Shown here: positions 7,603 through 14,983 of the stretch, piece after piece
Position numbering within the stretch: the stretch's first letter is position 1
How the letters are laid out: each line of letters starts with the position of its first letter
Assembly: GCA_964373775.1 (NCBI GenBank)
Contig: CAYJWA010000001.1
Location: forward strand, 1-64,000
Source: UBA10002 sp964373775
GTDB taxonomy: Bacteria > Patescibacteriota > Minisyncoccia > Phycocordibacterales > UBA10002
Reading direction: 5' to 3'
DNA: 64,000 bases
Position numbers and translations under genes: made by a program
The notes under the pieces: model-generated
Database searches by the model: none
The model's input: only the letters and a program-made list of their open reading frames with translations
What the model was told of the DNA's origin: nothing

Positions 7603-9384
7603 ATGCTATCCATAATCCGCTCACATGCGCTGGCCATAGCCACCGCGTTTCTCATCGGTCTCATCTACGGCCTCCCCCACCTTTTCTTTATCGTGTTCTT
7701 GGACGGTGCGTATCGGGATATCCCGATGTTACGGACACCAAATGAGGGTTCGTACCTAGGAAGAGTTCAGGACATCATTGACGGCCATGGAGCGCTCGGG
7801 TCTCCTTTCTTTTTTGAGTATAAGAATCAGCCGCCGCTTTCTCCGCCGACCGGGGAATGGTTCTATGCGTTACCTGCTTTGGTGTTTGGAATTTCTCCCG
7901 CCACGGTGCTTGTGATAAGCAAATTCATACTGCCTTCCGTTCTGTTTCTTCTCATCTACGCGCTTATGTTACGGCTTACGGGAAGTGGAGGAATGTCGCA
8001 AAAAATAAACGCGATTGCCTGCGGCTTGCTCATCGTTCTCGGCTACGACCTCATAGATTACCGCACCGTCCTTGCTTATTTTCAGGAGACCGATTCGCCG
8101 GTGTCTTTTTTATTGTGGGCGAAGCCAGTTAACCCGACTCTTGGCGCACTTTTCTTAATCCCTTTTTTGACTCTGGTTTTGGCGCTTATACAGAGGACGA
8201 AACGCCACATAAGCGCGTGTATAGGGGCTTCACTGCTCCTCGCCCTCATGTTCAGCAGTTATTTTTTTAGCTGGGGCATCGCTGTCTCCGTGCTCGCCGC
8301 GCTTATTGTACTCTTTCTCTTTCAGAAAGAATACAAAATTGCCTGTACGCTTGCGTTTGTCGTGCCCCTTGGTGTTTTATTTTCCTCGCCCTATTGGATA
8401 GGCGTGTGGCGCGCCTCGCAGAGTCCGTGGTACGAAGAATCAGTTCTGCGGAACGGACTTTTTCTGACGCACTACCCGATTCTCAATAAGCTCCTCCTCG
8501 CGGCGCTTGTGTTCTATCTGCTCACATTGGCCGCGGATTTCTTCTGGAAAAAGAAGAACCATGTCGCGTATCGCTTTGAGGCATGGCACTCCTTTACGCT
8601 CGCGCTTCTCCTCGGGGGTTTATGGGCATATAGCCAGCAAATGATTACCGGTCGGACTATCTGGCCGTATCATTTCGTGCAATACACCATCCCGCTCGCG
8701 ATGGTCGCGGGTTTTGCGCTCCTCTACCACATCATCCGAGGATGGAATCGCTATCTGTGGGCGGGAGTGGTAGCGCTCGCTTCCCTCTCCTCGCTCTGGT
8801 TCGGCGTATACACGCAGATGAAAGTGTACACGTCCGCTCGTTCCGAATCCGCGAAGCTTCAAGACCGCGCGCCTCTATTCGAGTGGTTGAACACGCGAGA
8901 AAAGGACTGCGTCGTCTTCGTGAATGAAGACAGTCCAGACATGTCAGCGTTAAATACGCTCATCCCGGCATTTACTCATTGCAATCGTTACGCATCCACC
9001 GAATTTTACGCTCTTATACCGTACGAGAGAGGGCTTTATAGTTATCTCGCGCTACTACGTCTTAAAGGCGTATCCGCTGATGCCATTGACGAATATATGC
9101 TCGCGCATGGGCGCGATGCCGCCCCGTATCTTTATTCCAATTGGAAAGGGTTATTCGGTGTCAAAGACTTTCCTGATTTCTCCGACCCGCTTCTCGAGGA
9201 GCGCATAAGCGCTTTTCCCAAACAATATCGCGAGTATGCCGCTTTGGATTTTAAAACCGAACTAGAGCGATACCGAATCGATTATATTCTATCGGCCGGG
9301 CCGCTTGATACAAAAGTTGCCGCGCAGCTTCCGCACATAGCAAAGGTATTCGAAAACAAAGGCCTCGTGCTCTATGAGTTCTAG
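7603..9384 (+). CDS. Polytopic membrane protein, GT-C glycosyltransferase-like
   Basis: A protein of about 593 residues with many hydrophobic segments through residue 420 and a soluble C-terminal domain. It is a distant paralog of the proteins at 21063 and 28757: all have an N-terminal membrane helix, then an outer loop with (D/N)E-x-x-YL and an (I/L)DG-x-G motif (here NEGSYLGR and IDGHG), and an arginine-rich loop later (MITGRTIWPYHF against QLVTGRGFQSFHY). An acidic pair in the first outer loop is the usual catalytic feature of GT-C enzymes that use polyprenyl-phosphate sugars. The function is inferred from topology alone. ATG 7603 is preferred because the longer frame would overlap the divergent gene; TATACT lies eight bases before it. 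Confidence 0.6.
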   Translation: MLSIIRSHALAIATAFLIGLIYGLPHLFFIVFLDGAYRDIPMLRTPNEGSYLGRVQDIIDGHGALGSPFFFEYKNQPPLSPPTGEWFYALPALVFGISPATVLVISKFILPSVLFLLIYALMLRLTGSGGMSQKINAIACGLLIVLGYDLIDYRTVLAYFQETDSPVSFLLWAKPVNPTLGALFLIPFLTLVLALIQRTKRHISACIGASLLLALMFSSYFFSWGIAVSVLAALIVLFLFQKEYKIACTLAFVVPLGVLFSSPYWIGVWRASQSPWYEESVLRNGLFLTHYPILNKLLLAALVFYLLTLAADFFWKKKNHVAYRFEAWHSFTLALLLGGLWAYSQQMITGRTIWPYHFVQYTIPLAMVAGFALLYHIIRGWNRYLWAGVVALASLSSLWFGVYTQMKVYTSARSESAKLQDRAPLFEWLNTREKDCVVFVNEDSPDMSALNTLIPAFTHCNRYASTEFYALIPYERGLYSYLALLRLKGVSADAIDEYMLAHGRDAAPYLYSNWKGLFGVKDFPDFSDPLLEERISAFPKQYREYAALDFKTELERYRIDYILSAGPLDTKVAAQLPHIAKVFENKGLVLYEF

Positions 9385-9425
9385 CTCGCAAACAACTTCT
9401 GGTGAGAGCGGTAGGTTTTAGATGT

Positions 9426-10640
9426 ATGGCCTGTTTCATCTGTGGTGGGGGAAGACCTCGTAAGTTCCTGGACCTTGGGTCCCAACCTCCGAGCGACGCG
9501 TTTTTGCGAAAGAAGGATTTGACGAAGCCGGAAGCGAAGTATCCGCTCGCGTTGTATTCCTGTGAGAAGTGCGGTCTCGTCCAACTCGGCTATGTGGTAG
9601 ATCCGAAGGTGTTGTTTACCGAGTATGTCTACACTACCGGCATGAATAACAGCCTACGGAAAAATTTCAAAGAATTGGTCGAAAAACTCGTCTCCCGCTT
9701 CGCGCTCGGTGCGAACGACCTTGCGGTCGACATCGGTTCAAATGACGGGACATTGCTCACCAATTACGCGCCATACGGAGTGAAGATTCTTGGTATTGAC
9801 CCATCCAGCGCAGGCAAGATTGCGCAGGAGAGCGGAATTCCCACACTGACTGAATTTTTCAACGAGAAAACCGCAAAGGAAGCAGCAAAAACACACGGGC
9901 AGGCAAGAGTGATTACCGCGACCAATGTTTTCGCGCATGTGGATAATCTTGATTCATTCATGCGTGGCCTTCAAGCTGTTCTTGCTAAAGACGGCGTGTT
10001 CGTCTCCGAATCGGGCTACCTTCTCGATATGGTAGAAACTCTCGGATACGACGCGATTTACCACGAGCATCTTCGGTACTATTCGCTTCGACCACTTGCG
10101 GCGCTGTTCAAGAGATTCGGTATGGAGATAATCGATGTGGAGCGGATACCGAGTCATAACGGCTCGATCAGAGTCTACGCGGCGTTTAAGGGAGCATACA
10201 AAAGAGCGGCATCGGTAAGCAAACTTTTGGCGCTTGAAGAGAGCAAAGCCCTGCATAGGAAAGAAACCTTCGTTCAATTTGCAAAGCGCGTTCATGAACA
10301 CCGCGACTCGTTAGTCGCGCTTCTTACCGGCGCGAAAAAATCCGGGCAACGCATTGTCGGCATAGGGGCTCCGGCAAAGGGGAACACACTCCTTAATTTT
10401 TGCGGATTTAGCAGCGAACAAGTAGAGTATTTGGTAGAAAAAAGCAACCTCAAGATCGGGCTTTTCGCGCCCGGGTCGCGTATTCCCGTCGTTGCAGAGG
10501 ATAAGCTGTTTGAAGACCAGCCGGATTATGCACTTTTGCTGTCTTGGAATCTTGCTCGTGAACTCATTCCAAAACTTAAGCAAAAAGGATTTAAAGGAAA
10601 GTTTATTATTCCGTTTCCGGAACTAAGAATTTTGGGTTAG
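9426..10640 (+). CDS. Sugar C-methyltransferase (zinc-binding N-terminus)
   Basis: About 404 residues in the three-part layout of C-methyltransferases such as TylC3/NovU: an N-terminal zinc site (CFIC, then CEKC about 45 residues later) with LDLGSQPPSDAF between them; a central SAM domain with VDIGSNDGTLL; and a C-terminal domain with GIGAPAKGNTLL. These enzymes add a methyl to C3 of a keto-deoxysugar nucleotide. A second member is at 23688. The frame is open from a GTG at 9402; the ATG at 9426 starts exactly at the zinc motif and is preferred. The stop codon is part of a GGGTTAG repeat. Confidence 0.8.
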   Translation: MACFICGGGRPRKFLDLGSQPPSDAFLRKKDLTKPEAKYPLALYSCEKCGLVQLGYVVDPKVLFTEYVYTTGMNNSLRKNFKELVEKLVSRFALGANDLAVDIGSNDGTLLTNYAPYGVKILGIDPSSAGKIAQESGIPTLTEFFNEKTAKEAAKTHGQARVITATNVFAHVDNLDSFMRGLQAVLAKDGVFVSESGYLLDMVETLGYDAIYHEHLRYYSLRPLAALFKRFGMEIIDVERIPSHNGSIRVYAAFKGAYKRAASVSKLLALEESKALHRKETFVQFAKRVHEHRDSLVALLTGAKKSGQRIVGIGAPAKGNTLLNFCGFSSEQVEYLVEKSNLKIGLFAPGSRIPVVAEDKLFEDQPDYALLLSWNLARELIPKLKQKGFKGKFIIPFPELRILG

Positions 10641-10742
10641 GGTTAAGAAACCCGTTTGGTCTAAAGGTTAGGGTTAGGAATGACATAACCCATGAATCTA
10701 ACCCATTCTGATATCCTAACCTTTAACCTAACTTCTCTTACT
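10641..10742. repeat. Intergenic palindrome of degenerate GGTTAG words
   Basis: Telomere-like words GGGTTAGGGTTA (10634 onward, overlapping the stop codon of the preceding gene) and AGGTTAGGGTTAGGA (about 10664-10679) face their complement TCCTAACCTTTAACCTAAC (about 10714-10733). Another CATAACCC/CTAACCC stretch lies between. It is the same class of element as at 3223 with a different word. Confidence 0.6.
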
Positions 10743-11567
10743 ATGAATCTTCCTTTACTTGGCATGGGGACTTGGGGCATGGGAGGTAAGTTCGAAAAAG
10801 ACCCCTCCAACTTTGACGAATCGGTTGAGGCGCTCCGGTTCGGATTTGCGCTCGGCATTTTTCTGGTGGATGTAGCAGAGCTTCACGGTGGGGGACTTAC
10901 CGAGAAAATAGTCGGCGAGGCCATTAAGGGCTACCCGAGAGAAAAGATTCAAATCATTTCCAAAGTTTCCCGTGACCATTTGAAATATGATGAGGTGCTC
11001 AAAGCCGCCGAGGGAAGCCTAAAACGCCTCAATACGGACTACATTGACCTCTATATGATTCATAAACTTCCTTTGGGGGTATCGGAGCCGGCTGCTCTAA
11101 CATTATCGGCTCTCGAGCGGTTATTTAAGGACGGCCTTGTTCGACATATCGGAGTGAGCAATTTTAGCAAAGTCCAGATCGAAACAGCGCAAGACCACCT
11201 TACCGAAGCGAGAATTGAAGCGAATGAAATAGAATACAATCTTCTGTTTCAAGAGGCGGGAGATGAAGTCGCACCGTTTTGCAAAAAGAACGGTATCAAG
11301 ATAATCGCGCATCGTCCTTTAGCGAAGGGTATGCTTACTTCAGGCAAGTCGAAAATACTGGATAGGTTGTCGCGCAAATACAACAAGACTCCAGCCCAGA
11401 TTGCGCTGAATTTTATTATGTCGCAGGATATGACGGCGATACCAAAAGCAAGCAACAAGGAACATATCAAGGAAAATATCGGTGCGCTCGGCTGGAAACT
11501 CTCTGAAGAGGATATCACACTACTTCAAACGCTCGACGGATCATTACCTTATGAACAAATTAAGTAA
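10743..11567 (+). CDS. Aldo/keto reductase with a replaced catalytic tyrosine
   Basis: A 274-residue TIM-barrel reductase. LGMGTWGMGG opens the barrel, GVSNF near 138 and the IPKASNKEHIKEN stretch near 230 are the NADPH-binding landmarks. Of the usual Asp-Tyr-Lys-His tetrad, Asp43, Lys74 and His107 are in place but the expected Tyr is His48 (VAELHGGG instead of TAE.YG). The protein may have altered activity. In sugar clusters these enzymes reduce keto-deoxysugars. ATG 10743 directly follows the word-palindrome. The 3' end overlaps gmd by 17 bases, so the two are translated together. Confidence 0.75.
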   Translation: MNLPLLGMGTWGMGGKFEKDPSNFDESVEALRFGFALGIFLVDVAELHGGGLTEKIVGEAIKGYPREKIQIISKVSRDHLKYDEVLKAAEGSLKRLNTDYIDLYMIHKLPLGVSEPAALTLSALERLFKDGLVRHIGVSNFSKVQIETAQDHLTEARIEANEIEYNLLFQEAGDEVAPFCKKNGIKIIAHRPLAKGMLTSGKSKILDRLSRKYNKTPAQIALNFIMSQDMTAIPKASNKEHIKENIGALGWKLSEEDITLLQTLDGSLPYEQIK

Positions 11568-12642
11568 AGGCAAAAAACAGAAAAAGGCGATTATAAGCGG
11601 CATTACCGGCCAAGACGGTTCGTACCTTGCCGAGCTTTTACTTCTAAAAGGGTATGAAGTTTACGGACTTCAGCGCCGCGCGTCTCTTCCGAATACCGGA
11701 CGCATTGACCATCTCTACGGCAAAAAGGGTTTCAATATGACCTACGCCGATCTCTCGGATAGTTCAAATCTGCTTCGCGTGATCAAGAAAATCGAGCCGG
11801 ATGAGTTCTACAATCTCGGGGCGCAGAGTCACGTTTCGGTGAGCTTTGATGTGCCTGAATTTACAGTGAACACAAATGCGCTAGGACCTCTTCGTATTCT
11901 TGAGACGATACGAAACCTAGGACTTCCAATAAAGTACTATCAGGCAAGTTCGTCGGAGATGTTCGGAAAGGTGCTCGAGATACCCCAAAGAGTGACGACT
12001 CCGTTCAACCCTCAATCACCCTACGGCCTCTCAAAAGTATTCGCGTATCACATCACCAAGATTTACCGCACCGGCTACGGCATTTTTGCTTCAAACGGCA
12101 TTCTCTTCAATCATGAATCTCCGCGTCGAGGACTTACCTTTGTTACGAGAAAGATTACCGTCGGCCTATCGCGCATTTCACTCGGGCTCCAAAAAACACT
12201 CCGGCTCGGGAACCTCGACGCTAAACGTGATTGGGGATATTCTAAGGATTACGTCGAAGCCATCTGGAAGATTCTGCAACACAAAGAAGCGGATGATTTT
12301 CTCATCGCGACCGGAGAAACCCATTCGGTACGCGAATTTGTCGAGGAGGCGGGGAAGCATCTTAACATGGATATCGTCTGGAAAGGTAAGGGTCTTGACG
12401 AGAAGGGGATTGACCGAAAGACGGGAAGGATCGTCGTGGAGGTTGACCCAATTCACTTCAGGCCCAACGAAGTTGAGTTTCTGCAAGGGGACGCATCGAA
12501 AGCGCAGAACCTCCTCGGCTGGAAGCCCAAAACAACCTTTGCCGCGCTGGCGAAGCTTATGGTGGAGCAGGACATTGTGTACGTGAGGCGTGAGCAGGCA
12601 ATCGGGCATCCGGTCGTGACGCAGAGGAAGTTCCAAGTGTAA
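11551..12642 (+). CDS. gmd: GDP-mannose 4,6-dehydratase
   Basis: A 363-residue extended SDR. GITGQDGSYLAELLL from residue 17 is the signature of Gmd; SSSEMFGK near 130 and YGLSK near 153 hold Ser/Thr-Glu-Tyr-Lys catalysis; NHESPRRG is the conserved active-site loop. It converts GDP-mannose to GDP-4-keto-6-deoxymannose, or a GDP-heptose in relatives such as DmhA. A second copy is at 18265. Most of the RDWGY-to-TGETHSV region is conserved. The start overlaps the aldo/keto reductase, which may act on its product. Confidence 0.88.
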   Translation: MNKLSKGKKQKKAIISGITGQDGSYLAELLLLKGYEVYGLQRRASLPNTGRIDHLYGKKGFNMTYADLSDSSNLLRVIKKIEPDEFYNLGAQSHVSVSFDVPEFTVNTNALGPLRILETIRNLGLPIKYYQASSSEMFGKVLEIPQRVTTPFNPQSPYGLSKVFAYHITKIYRTGYGIFASNGILFNHESPRRGLTFVTRKITVGLSRISLGLQKTLRLGNLDAKRDWGYSKDYVEAIWKILQHKEADDFLIATGETHSVREFVEEAGKHLNMDIVWKGKGLDEKGIDRKTGRIVVEVDPIHFRPNEVEFLQGDASKAQNLLGWKPKTTFAALAKLMVEQDIVYVRREQAIGHPVVTQRKFQV

Positions 12643-12817
12643 AAAGAAAAATCCCAAATCACAAGCACCAAATTACAAACAATATCCAATTCCGAAATTC
12701 CAATTGCCGAAATTGATTCTGGGTTCTGAATTTGAAAGTTCGAATTTGTTTGTGGTTTGTCTGGCTTTGCCAGATCTCGCAAAGCGAGAGAATTTGTAAT
12801 TTGTGATTTAATTTTCT
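12643..12817. repeat. Intergenic palindrome of CAAAT words with nested hairpins
   Basis: Left arm 12650-12710 (AAATCACAAGCACCAAATT and similar) and right arm 12722-12812 (TTTGTAATTTGTGATTT) are imperfect reverse complements. The left arm matches the complement of the right arm of the 3223 element over about 37 bases. Two small perfect hairpins are inserted in the right arm (12761-12789). Confidence 0.7.
12761..12789. repeat. Double short palindrome inside an intergenic repeat
   Basis: CTGGC-TTT-GCCAG (12761-12773) and TCTCGC-AAA-GCGAGA (12775-12789) interrupt the right arm of the surrounding repeat. The related element at 3223 has no such interruption, so this looks like a secondary insertion. 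The style (short GC stem, AAA/TTT loop) matches the in-frame insert at 58220. Confidence 0.55.
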
Positions 12818-13207
12818 ATGGACAAGATATTTTTAGGCAAAAAACTTGTTGCGATTCGTGTTAGAAAGTTCCCTAACGGAACGAATCCAGTGTCGTCTCC
12901 TAACGGCGCCCTCCAGCTCCTTACCATGAAACGTCCAAAAGGGCATATCGTCAAAGGACATCTGCATGTTCCTAAAACGCGCGTGACGAGGGTGCTTCAA
13001 GAGTGCCTCATCGTCATTAAAGGAAAAATACGGTACGACCTTTTCGATAAGAAAGGGAAATGCCTTAAGAAAGTGTTGGTAAAGGCGGGGGAGGCAATGC
13101 TTATTTTAGACGCTCCCCACTCCGTTCATTTTCTTGAAGACACAGTTGCCTATGAGCTCAAAAACGGTCCGTTTATAGACGACAAAGAATTTCTTAAAAT
13201 CAGTTAA
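12818..13207 (+). CDS. Cupin-fold protein (sugar 3,4-ketoisomerase/WxcM-like)
   Basis: A 129-residue beta-rich protein. HIVKGHLHVPKTRVTRVLQECLIVIKGKIRYDLFD resembles the cupin motif 1 region with His residues and the V-I-x-G-K turn, and ILDAPHSVHFLED the second motif with further His. FdtA/WxcM-like cupins isomerise or bind NDP-deoxysugars; without more motifs a general cupin call is safest. It follows gmd after a repeat-filled gap and precedes a gene with its own promoter. Confidence 0.5.
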   Translation: MDKIFLGKKLVAIRVRKFPNGTNPVSSPNGALQLLTMKRPKGHIVKGHLHVPKTRVTRVLQECLIVIKGKIRYDLFDKKGKCLKKVLVKAGEAMLILDAPHSVHFLEDTVAYELKNGPFIDDKEFLKIS

Positions 13208-13282
13208 AGCTGTGTCTTAGGGCGTTCTGCTCAAGCTACGTAAATACGATCGTGGTTATATGGCAGGTACCACACAAAGTCC

Positions 13283-13311
13283 TTGACTCGTTTATATATC
13301 TGTGCTAATGT
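13283..13311 (+). promoter_or_regulatory. Extended -10 promoter for the HD-like gene
   Basis: TTGACT (13283-13288), 17-base spacer, TAATGT (13306-13311) with TGC directly before the -10. Confidence 0.65.
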
Positions 13312-13334
13312 TCCTTTCAAACAAAGAAAGGAAC
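13310..13334. promoter_or_regulatory. Perfect 9-bp dyad over the promoter/ribosome site (operator or hairpin)
   Basis: GTTCCTTTC (13310-13318) and GAAAGGAAC (13326-13334) are exact complements separated by AAACAAA. The left arm covers the -10 end and the expected start point; the right arm is the Shine-Dalgarno of the gene at 13342. It could be a repressor operator, or an RNA hairpin hiding the ribosome site if transcription begins upstream. A GTTCC-CAA-GGAAC dyad also lies downstream of the promoter at 28325. Confidence 0.5.
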
Positions 13335-13341
13335 ATTGACA

Positions 13342-14016
13342 ATGAACTCATGTTTGTGGAAATCCTTCCCACAGTTAGTACAGGCGGTGAAAGCGGACCA
13401 TGTTGCCCACGGAGCCGTGGGCGGCGGGCATGACTTTTACCACGCACTTATGGTAGCGCAGTATGCCGAGCTTATTGTGCCAGATCAAGAGACGGCTACC
13501 CTCGGGTGGGTCGCCGGCATCCTTCACAACACCGATCGGATGTACCCGAAGGATGAGGTGATTCCAGTTCTGTCGAGACACCTTCAACTGGTGAATTCGA
13601 ACATTCCGTCGGGCAACATTTACATCCTTCGGGCCGTTCTGGAGCATAGCAAACGGAACGACCCAAACGACCCTCCGGTTACGATTGCGCTCAAGGATGC
13701 CGACCGGCTTGGAAACATCGGGTCGCTTCACTTCCTGCGGTGCGGGCAGTTCCGGCCGAATATTCCTGCAGTGGATCCGAGGTTCATCACTACGTCCGAT
13801 CCCAAGACCACATTCCGCCACCCGAGGTCGCTTCTAGAGAACCTCAAGCACACCCTTGAATGGGAGAGTTGGCTTCGTCTTCCGAAAGCAAAGGAACTTG
13901 GCAAGCCGATGTTTGACGAGATTCGGCGGCTCATAGGGAACATCGAAAGTCAGTTTGAAACGCTGGGTCTCCTGCCGTTTCCCGATGAACTGGTAGTTGA
14001 GCCAGTATCGGCATAG
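13342..14016 (+). CDS. HD-domain-like protein with HD changed to HN
   Basis: A 224-residue protein. GGGHDFYHALMVAQYAE (27-43), GILHNTDR (59-66) and ALKDADRLGNIG near 118 follow the H...HD...D pattern of HD phosphohydrolases, but the doublet is His62-Asn63. A metal ligand is therefore altered and activity may differ. The natural substrate is unknown. ATG 13342 has AAAGGAAC eight bases upstream; the TTG at 13336 is less likely. The gene has its own extended -10 promoter, a dyad in the leader and a perfect terminator, unlike its glycan neighbours. Confidence 0.6.
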   Translation: MNSCLWKSFPQLVQAVKADHVAHGAVGGGHDFYHALMVAQYAELIVPDQETATLGWVAGILHNTDRMYPKDEVIPVLSRHLQLVNSNIPSGNIYILRAVLEHSKRNDPNDPPVTIALKDADRLGNIGSLHFLRCGQFRPNIPAVDPRFITTSDPKTTFRHPRSLLENLKHTLEWESWLRLPKAKELGKPMFDEIRRLIGNIESQFETLGLLPFPDELVVEPVSA

Positions 14017-14038
14017 GGATTTCGTAGAATGTTCACGG

Positions 14039-14070
14039 GCCGGGAACGCAATTGCGTTCCCGGCTTTTTT
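14039..14070 (+). terminator. Rho-independent terminator
   Basis: A perfect 26-base palindrome (14039-14064, GCCGGGAACGCA and its complement) is followed by TTTTTT. The same right arm, GCGTTCCCGGCTTTTTT, recurs in the terminator at 15801. Confidence 0.85.
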
Positions 14071-14073
14071 GTA

Positions 14074-14304
14074 GGTAATCAGTAATCATTTCGGACTAAA
14101 CTTGAGGACTTCTGGAGTTACGCCAAGCACTGGCTGTACCAGTATTGCGGAGTGCATAAAAGTTTCTTTCATTTGTACCTTGGTGAGATTTCGTACCGCT
14201 TCAACAACCGCGAAGAAGATATTTTACCCTTACTTGAAGCCATGATGAAGAAAAACAAAAAGTCAGAAATATGAGAAATTAGTCCGAATTGTTTACTAAT
14301 TACC
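14074..14304 (+). mobile_element. Internally deleted IS1595-family element with 8-bp target duplication
   Basis: Terminal inverted repeats of 26 bases (14074-14099 and 14279-14304) match at 23 positions, beginning GGTAAT at both outer ends. The flanks are the exact direct repeat TTTTTGTA (14066-14073 and 14305-14312), an 8-bp duplication as known for IS1595 elements. Inside is only the C-terminal end of a transposase. The element is 231 bp, so it is non-autonomous. It landed in the T-tract of the terminator at 14039. Confidence 0.85.
14092..14274 (+). pseudogene. IS1595-type (ISXO2-like) transposase, C-terminal fragment
   Basis: In-frame codons from 14092 read RTKLEDFWSYAKHWLYQYCG, then VHKSFFHLYLGEISYRFNNR and a Lys-rich end with stop TGA at 14272. 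FWSYAK, the GV-K-FxLYL-E motif and RFNNR are the C-terminal signature of the DDE transposase of IS1595 elements. The catalytic core is deleted. It lies between the matching inverted repeats. Confidence 0.85.
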
Positions 14305-14321
14305 TTTTTGTAAGGTATAAT
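14292..14321 (+). promoter_or_regulatory. Hybrid promoter: -35 in the IS end, TATAAT outside
   Basis: TATAAT (14316-14321) lies just beyond the target duplication. TTTACT (14292-14297), inside the right inverted repeat, is 18 bases upstream and could serve as -35. The ATG at 14331 is nine bases after the -10, so the transcript would have almost no leader. Confidence 0.5.
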
Positions 14322-14330
14322 GCACACACG

Positions 14331-14693
14331 ATGATTTTGTCATCTCTGTCCCTGTGTGGCGTTGGCTTGCTTTTTATCTACTCCCACCTCATTGATAAAC
14401 GGTTGCCGTACACACGCGCCTATTGGCACTTTGAAATGTGTCATTTTCTGGCGGGATTCTTTATTGCTGCCGCAGTTGCGGGAATTTTTGAGAGCAGGTG
14501 GGTTGTGTTTGGAACTACACTAGCCGTTGGTCTTGTGTGGGAGGTATGGGAATTTATGTTGGAACGCCGCCTTCTTTCGCGGTTATTTTCCCGACTTGGC
14601 TGGAGACACGGGCCATGGACACTACCTGATACTATTTTGGATTTGATACTTGACGTGGCAGGTGCGGGCGCATTTCTGACGTTACTTCTCTGA
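14331..14693 (+). CDS. Small integral membrane protein (VanZ/DUF2238-like)
   Basis: A 120-residue protein with about four hydrophobic segments. WEVWEFMLERR and LPDTILDLILDVAGA give an acidic residue in one membrane helix and a D-x3-D in the next, a pattern I associate with VanZ or YjdF/DUF2238 membrane proteins. The role is unknown. ATG 14331 is preferred to the codon at 14289, which lies inside the IS right end. The IS insertion seems to have supplied part of its promoter. The C-terminal TLLL ends 40 bases before a terminator of the opposite strand. Confidence 0.55.
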   Translation: MILSSLSLCGVGLLFIYSHLIDKRLPYTRAYWHFEMCHFLAGFFIAAAVAGIFESRWVVFGTTLAVGLVWEVWEFMLERRLLSRLFSRLGWRHGPWTLPDTILDLILDVAGAGAFLTLLL

Positions 14694-14731
14694 GTGTCAA
14701 AGAGAGCTGAAAGGAAAAGAATATTCCTACA

Positions 14732-14766
14732 ACAAAAGGCCGCTCTCTACGGAGTAGAGAGCGGCC
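14732..14766 (-). terminator. Rho-independent terminator of the leftward small gene
   Basis: Perfect 13-bp stem (14738-14750 with 14754-14766) and a 3-base loop, followed on the minus strand by TTTTGTTG. It lies 14 bases past the stop of the small gene at 14780. Confidence 0.85.
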
Positions 14767-14779
14767 GAGATTCATGGAA

Positions 14780-14926
14780 TTATTTCGCCTTGCGTCTCTG
14801 GCCCCATCGTTGCTTGATCTCCGTCCAAAGAGCATGAGCCATCATAGAAACCAGAACAACTTCGTACACGATGTCAACAGCGAAATAAATCCCTATCACG
14901 CAAGACACCACCACTTTCCGAGTCAT
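14780..14926 (-). CDS. Small single-pass membrane protein, 48 residues
   Basis: From ATG 14926 the product is MTRK followed by a hydrophobic stretch (VVVSCVIGIYFAVDIVYEVV and onward to about residue 33) with an Asp and a Glu inside, then a basic tail ending QRWGQRRKAK. One membrane helix with the positive tail in the cytoplasm is likely. A good promoter and a strong terminator on the same strand support a real gene despite its size. Starts further upstream would overlap the -10 box. No family is recognised; acidic residues in the helix suggest interaction with another membrane protein. Confidence 0.6.
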   Translation of the reverse strand: MTRKVVVSCVIGIYFAVDIVYEVVLVSMMAHALWTEIKQRWGQRRKAK

Positions 14927-14952
14927 CACAAAGACTCGTTCATTTGAGGAAT

Positions 14953-14981
14953 ATTCTAACATCTGATGGCCGGTTGGTCAA
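14953..14981 (-). promoter_or_regulatory. Extended -10 promoter of the small membrane gene
   Basis: On the minus strand TTGACC (14981-14976), 17 bases, TAGAAT (14958-14953), with TGT before the -10. It is back to back with the rightward promoter at 14984. Confidence 0.65.
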
Positions 14982-14983
14982 TG

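Noticed and set aside
10634..10742. Telomere repeat (TTAGGG) or eukaryotic contamination
   Set aside because: The words are imperfect, lie inside a bacterial operon, and belong to a set of palindromes with several other words.
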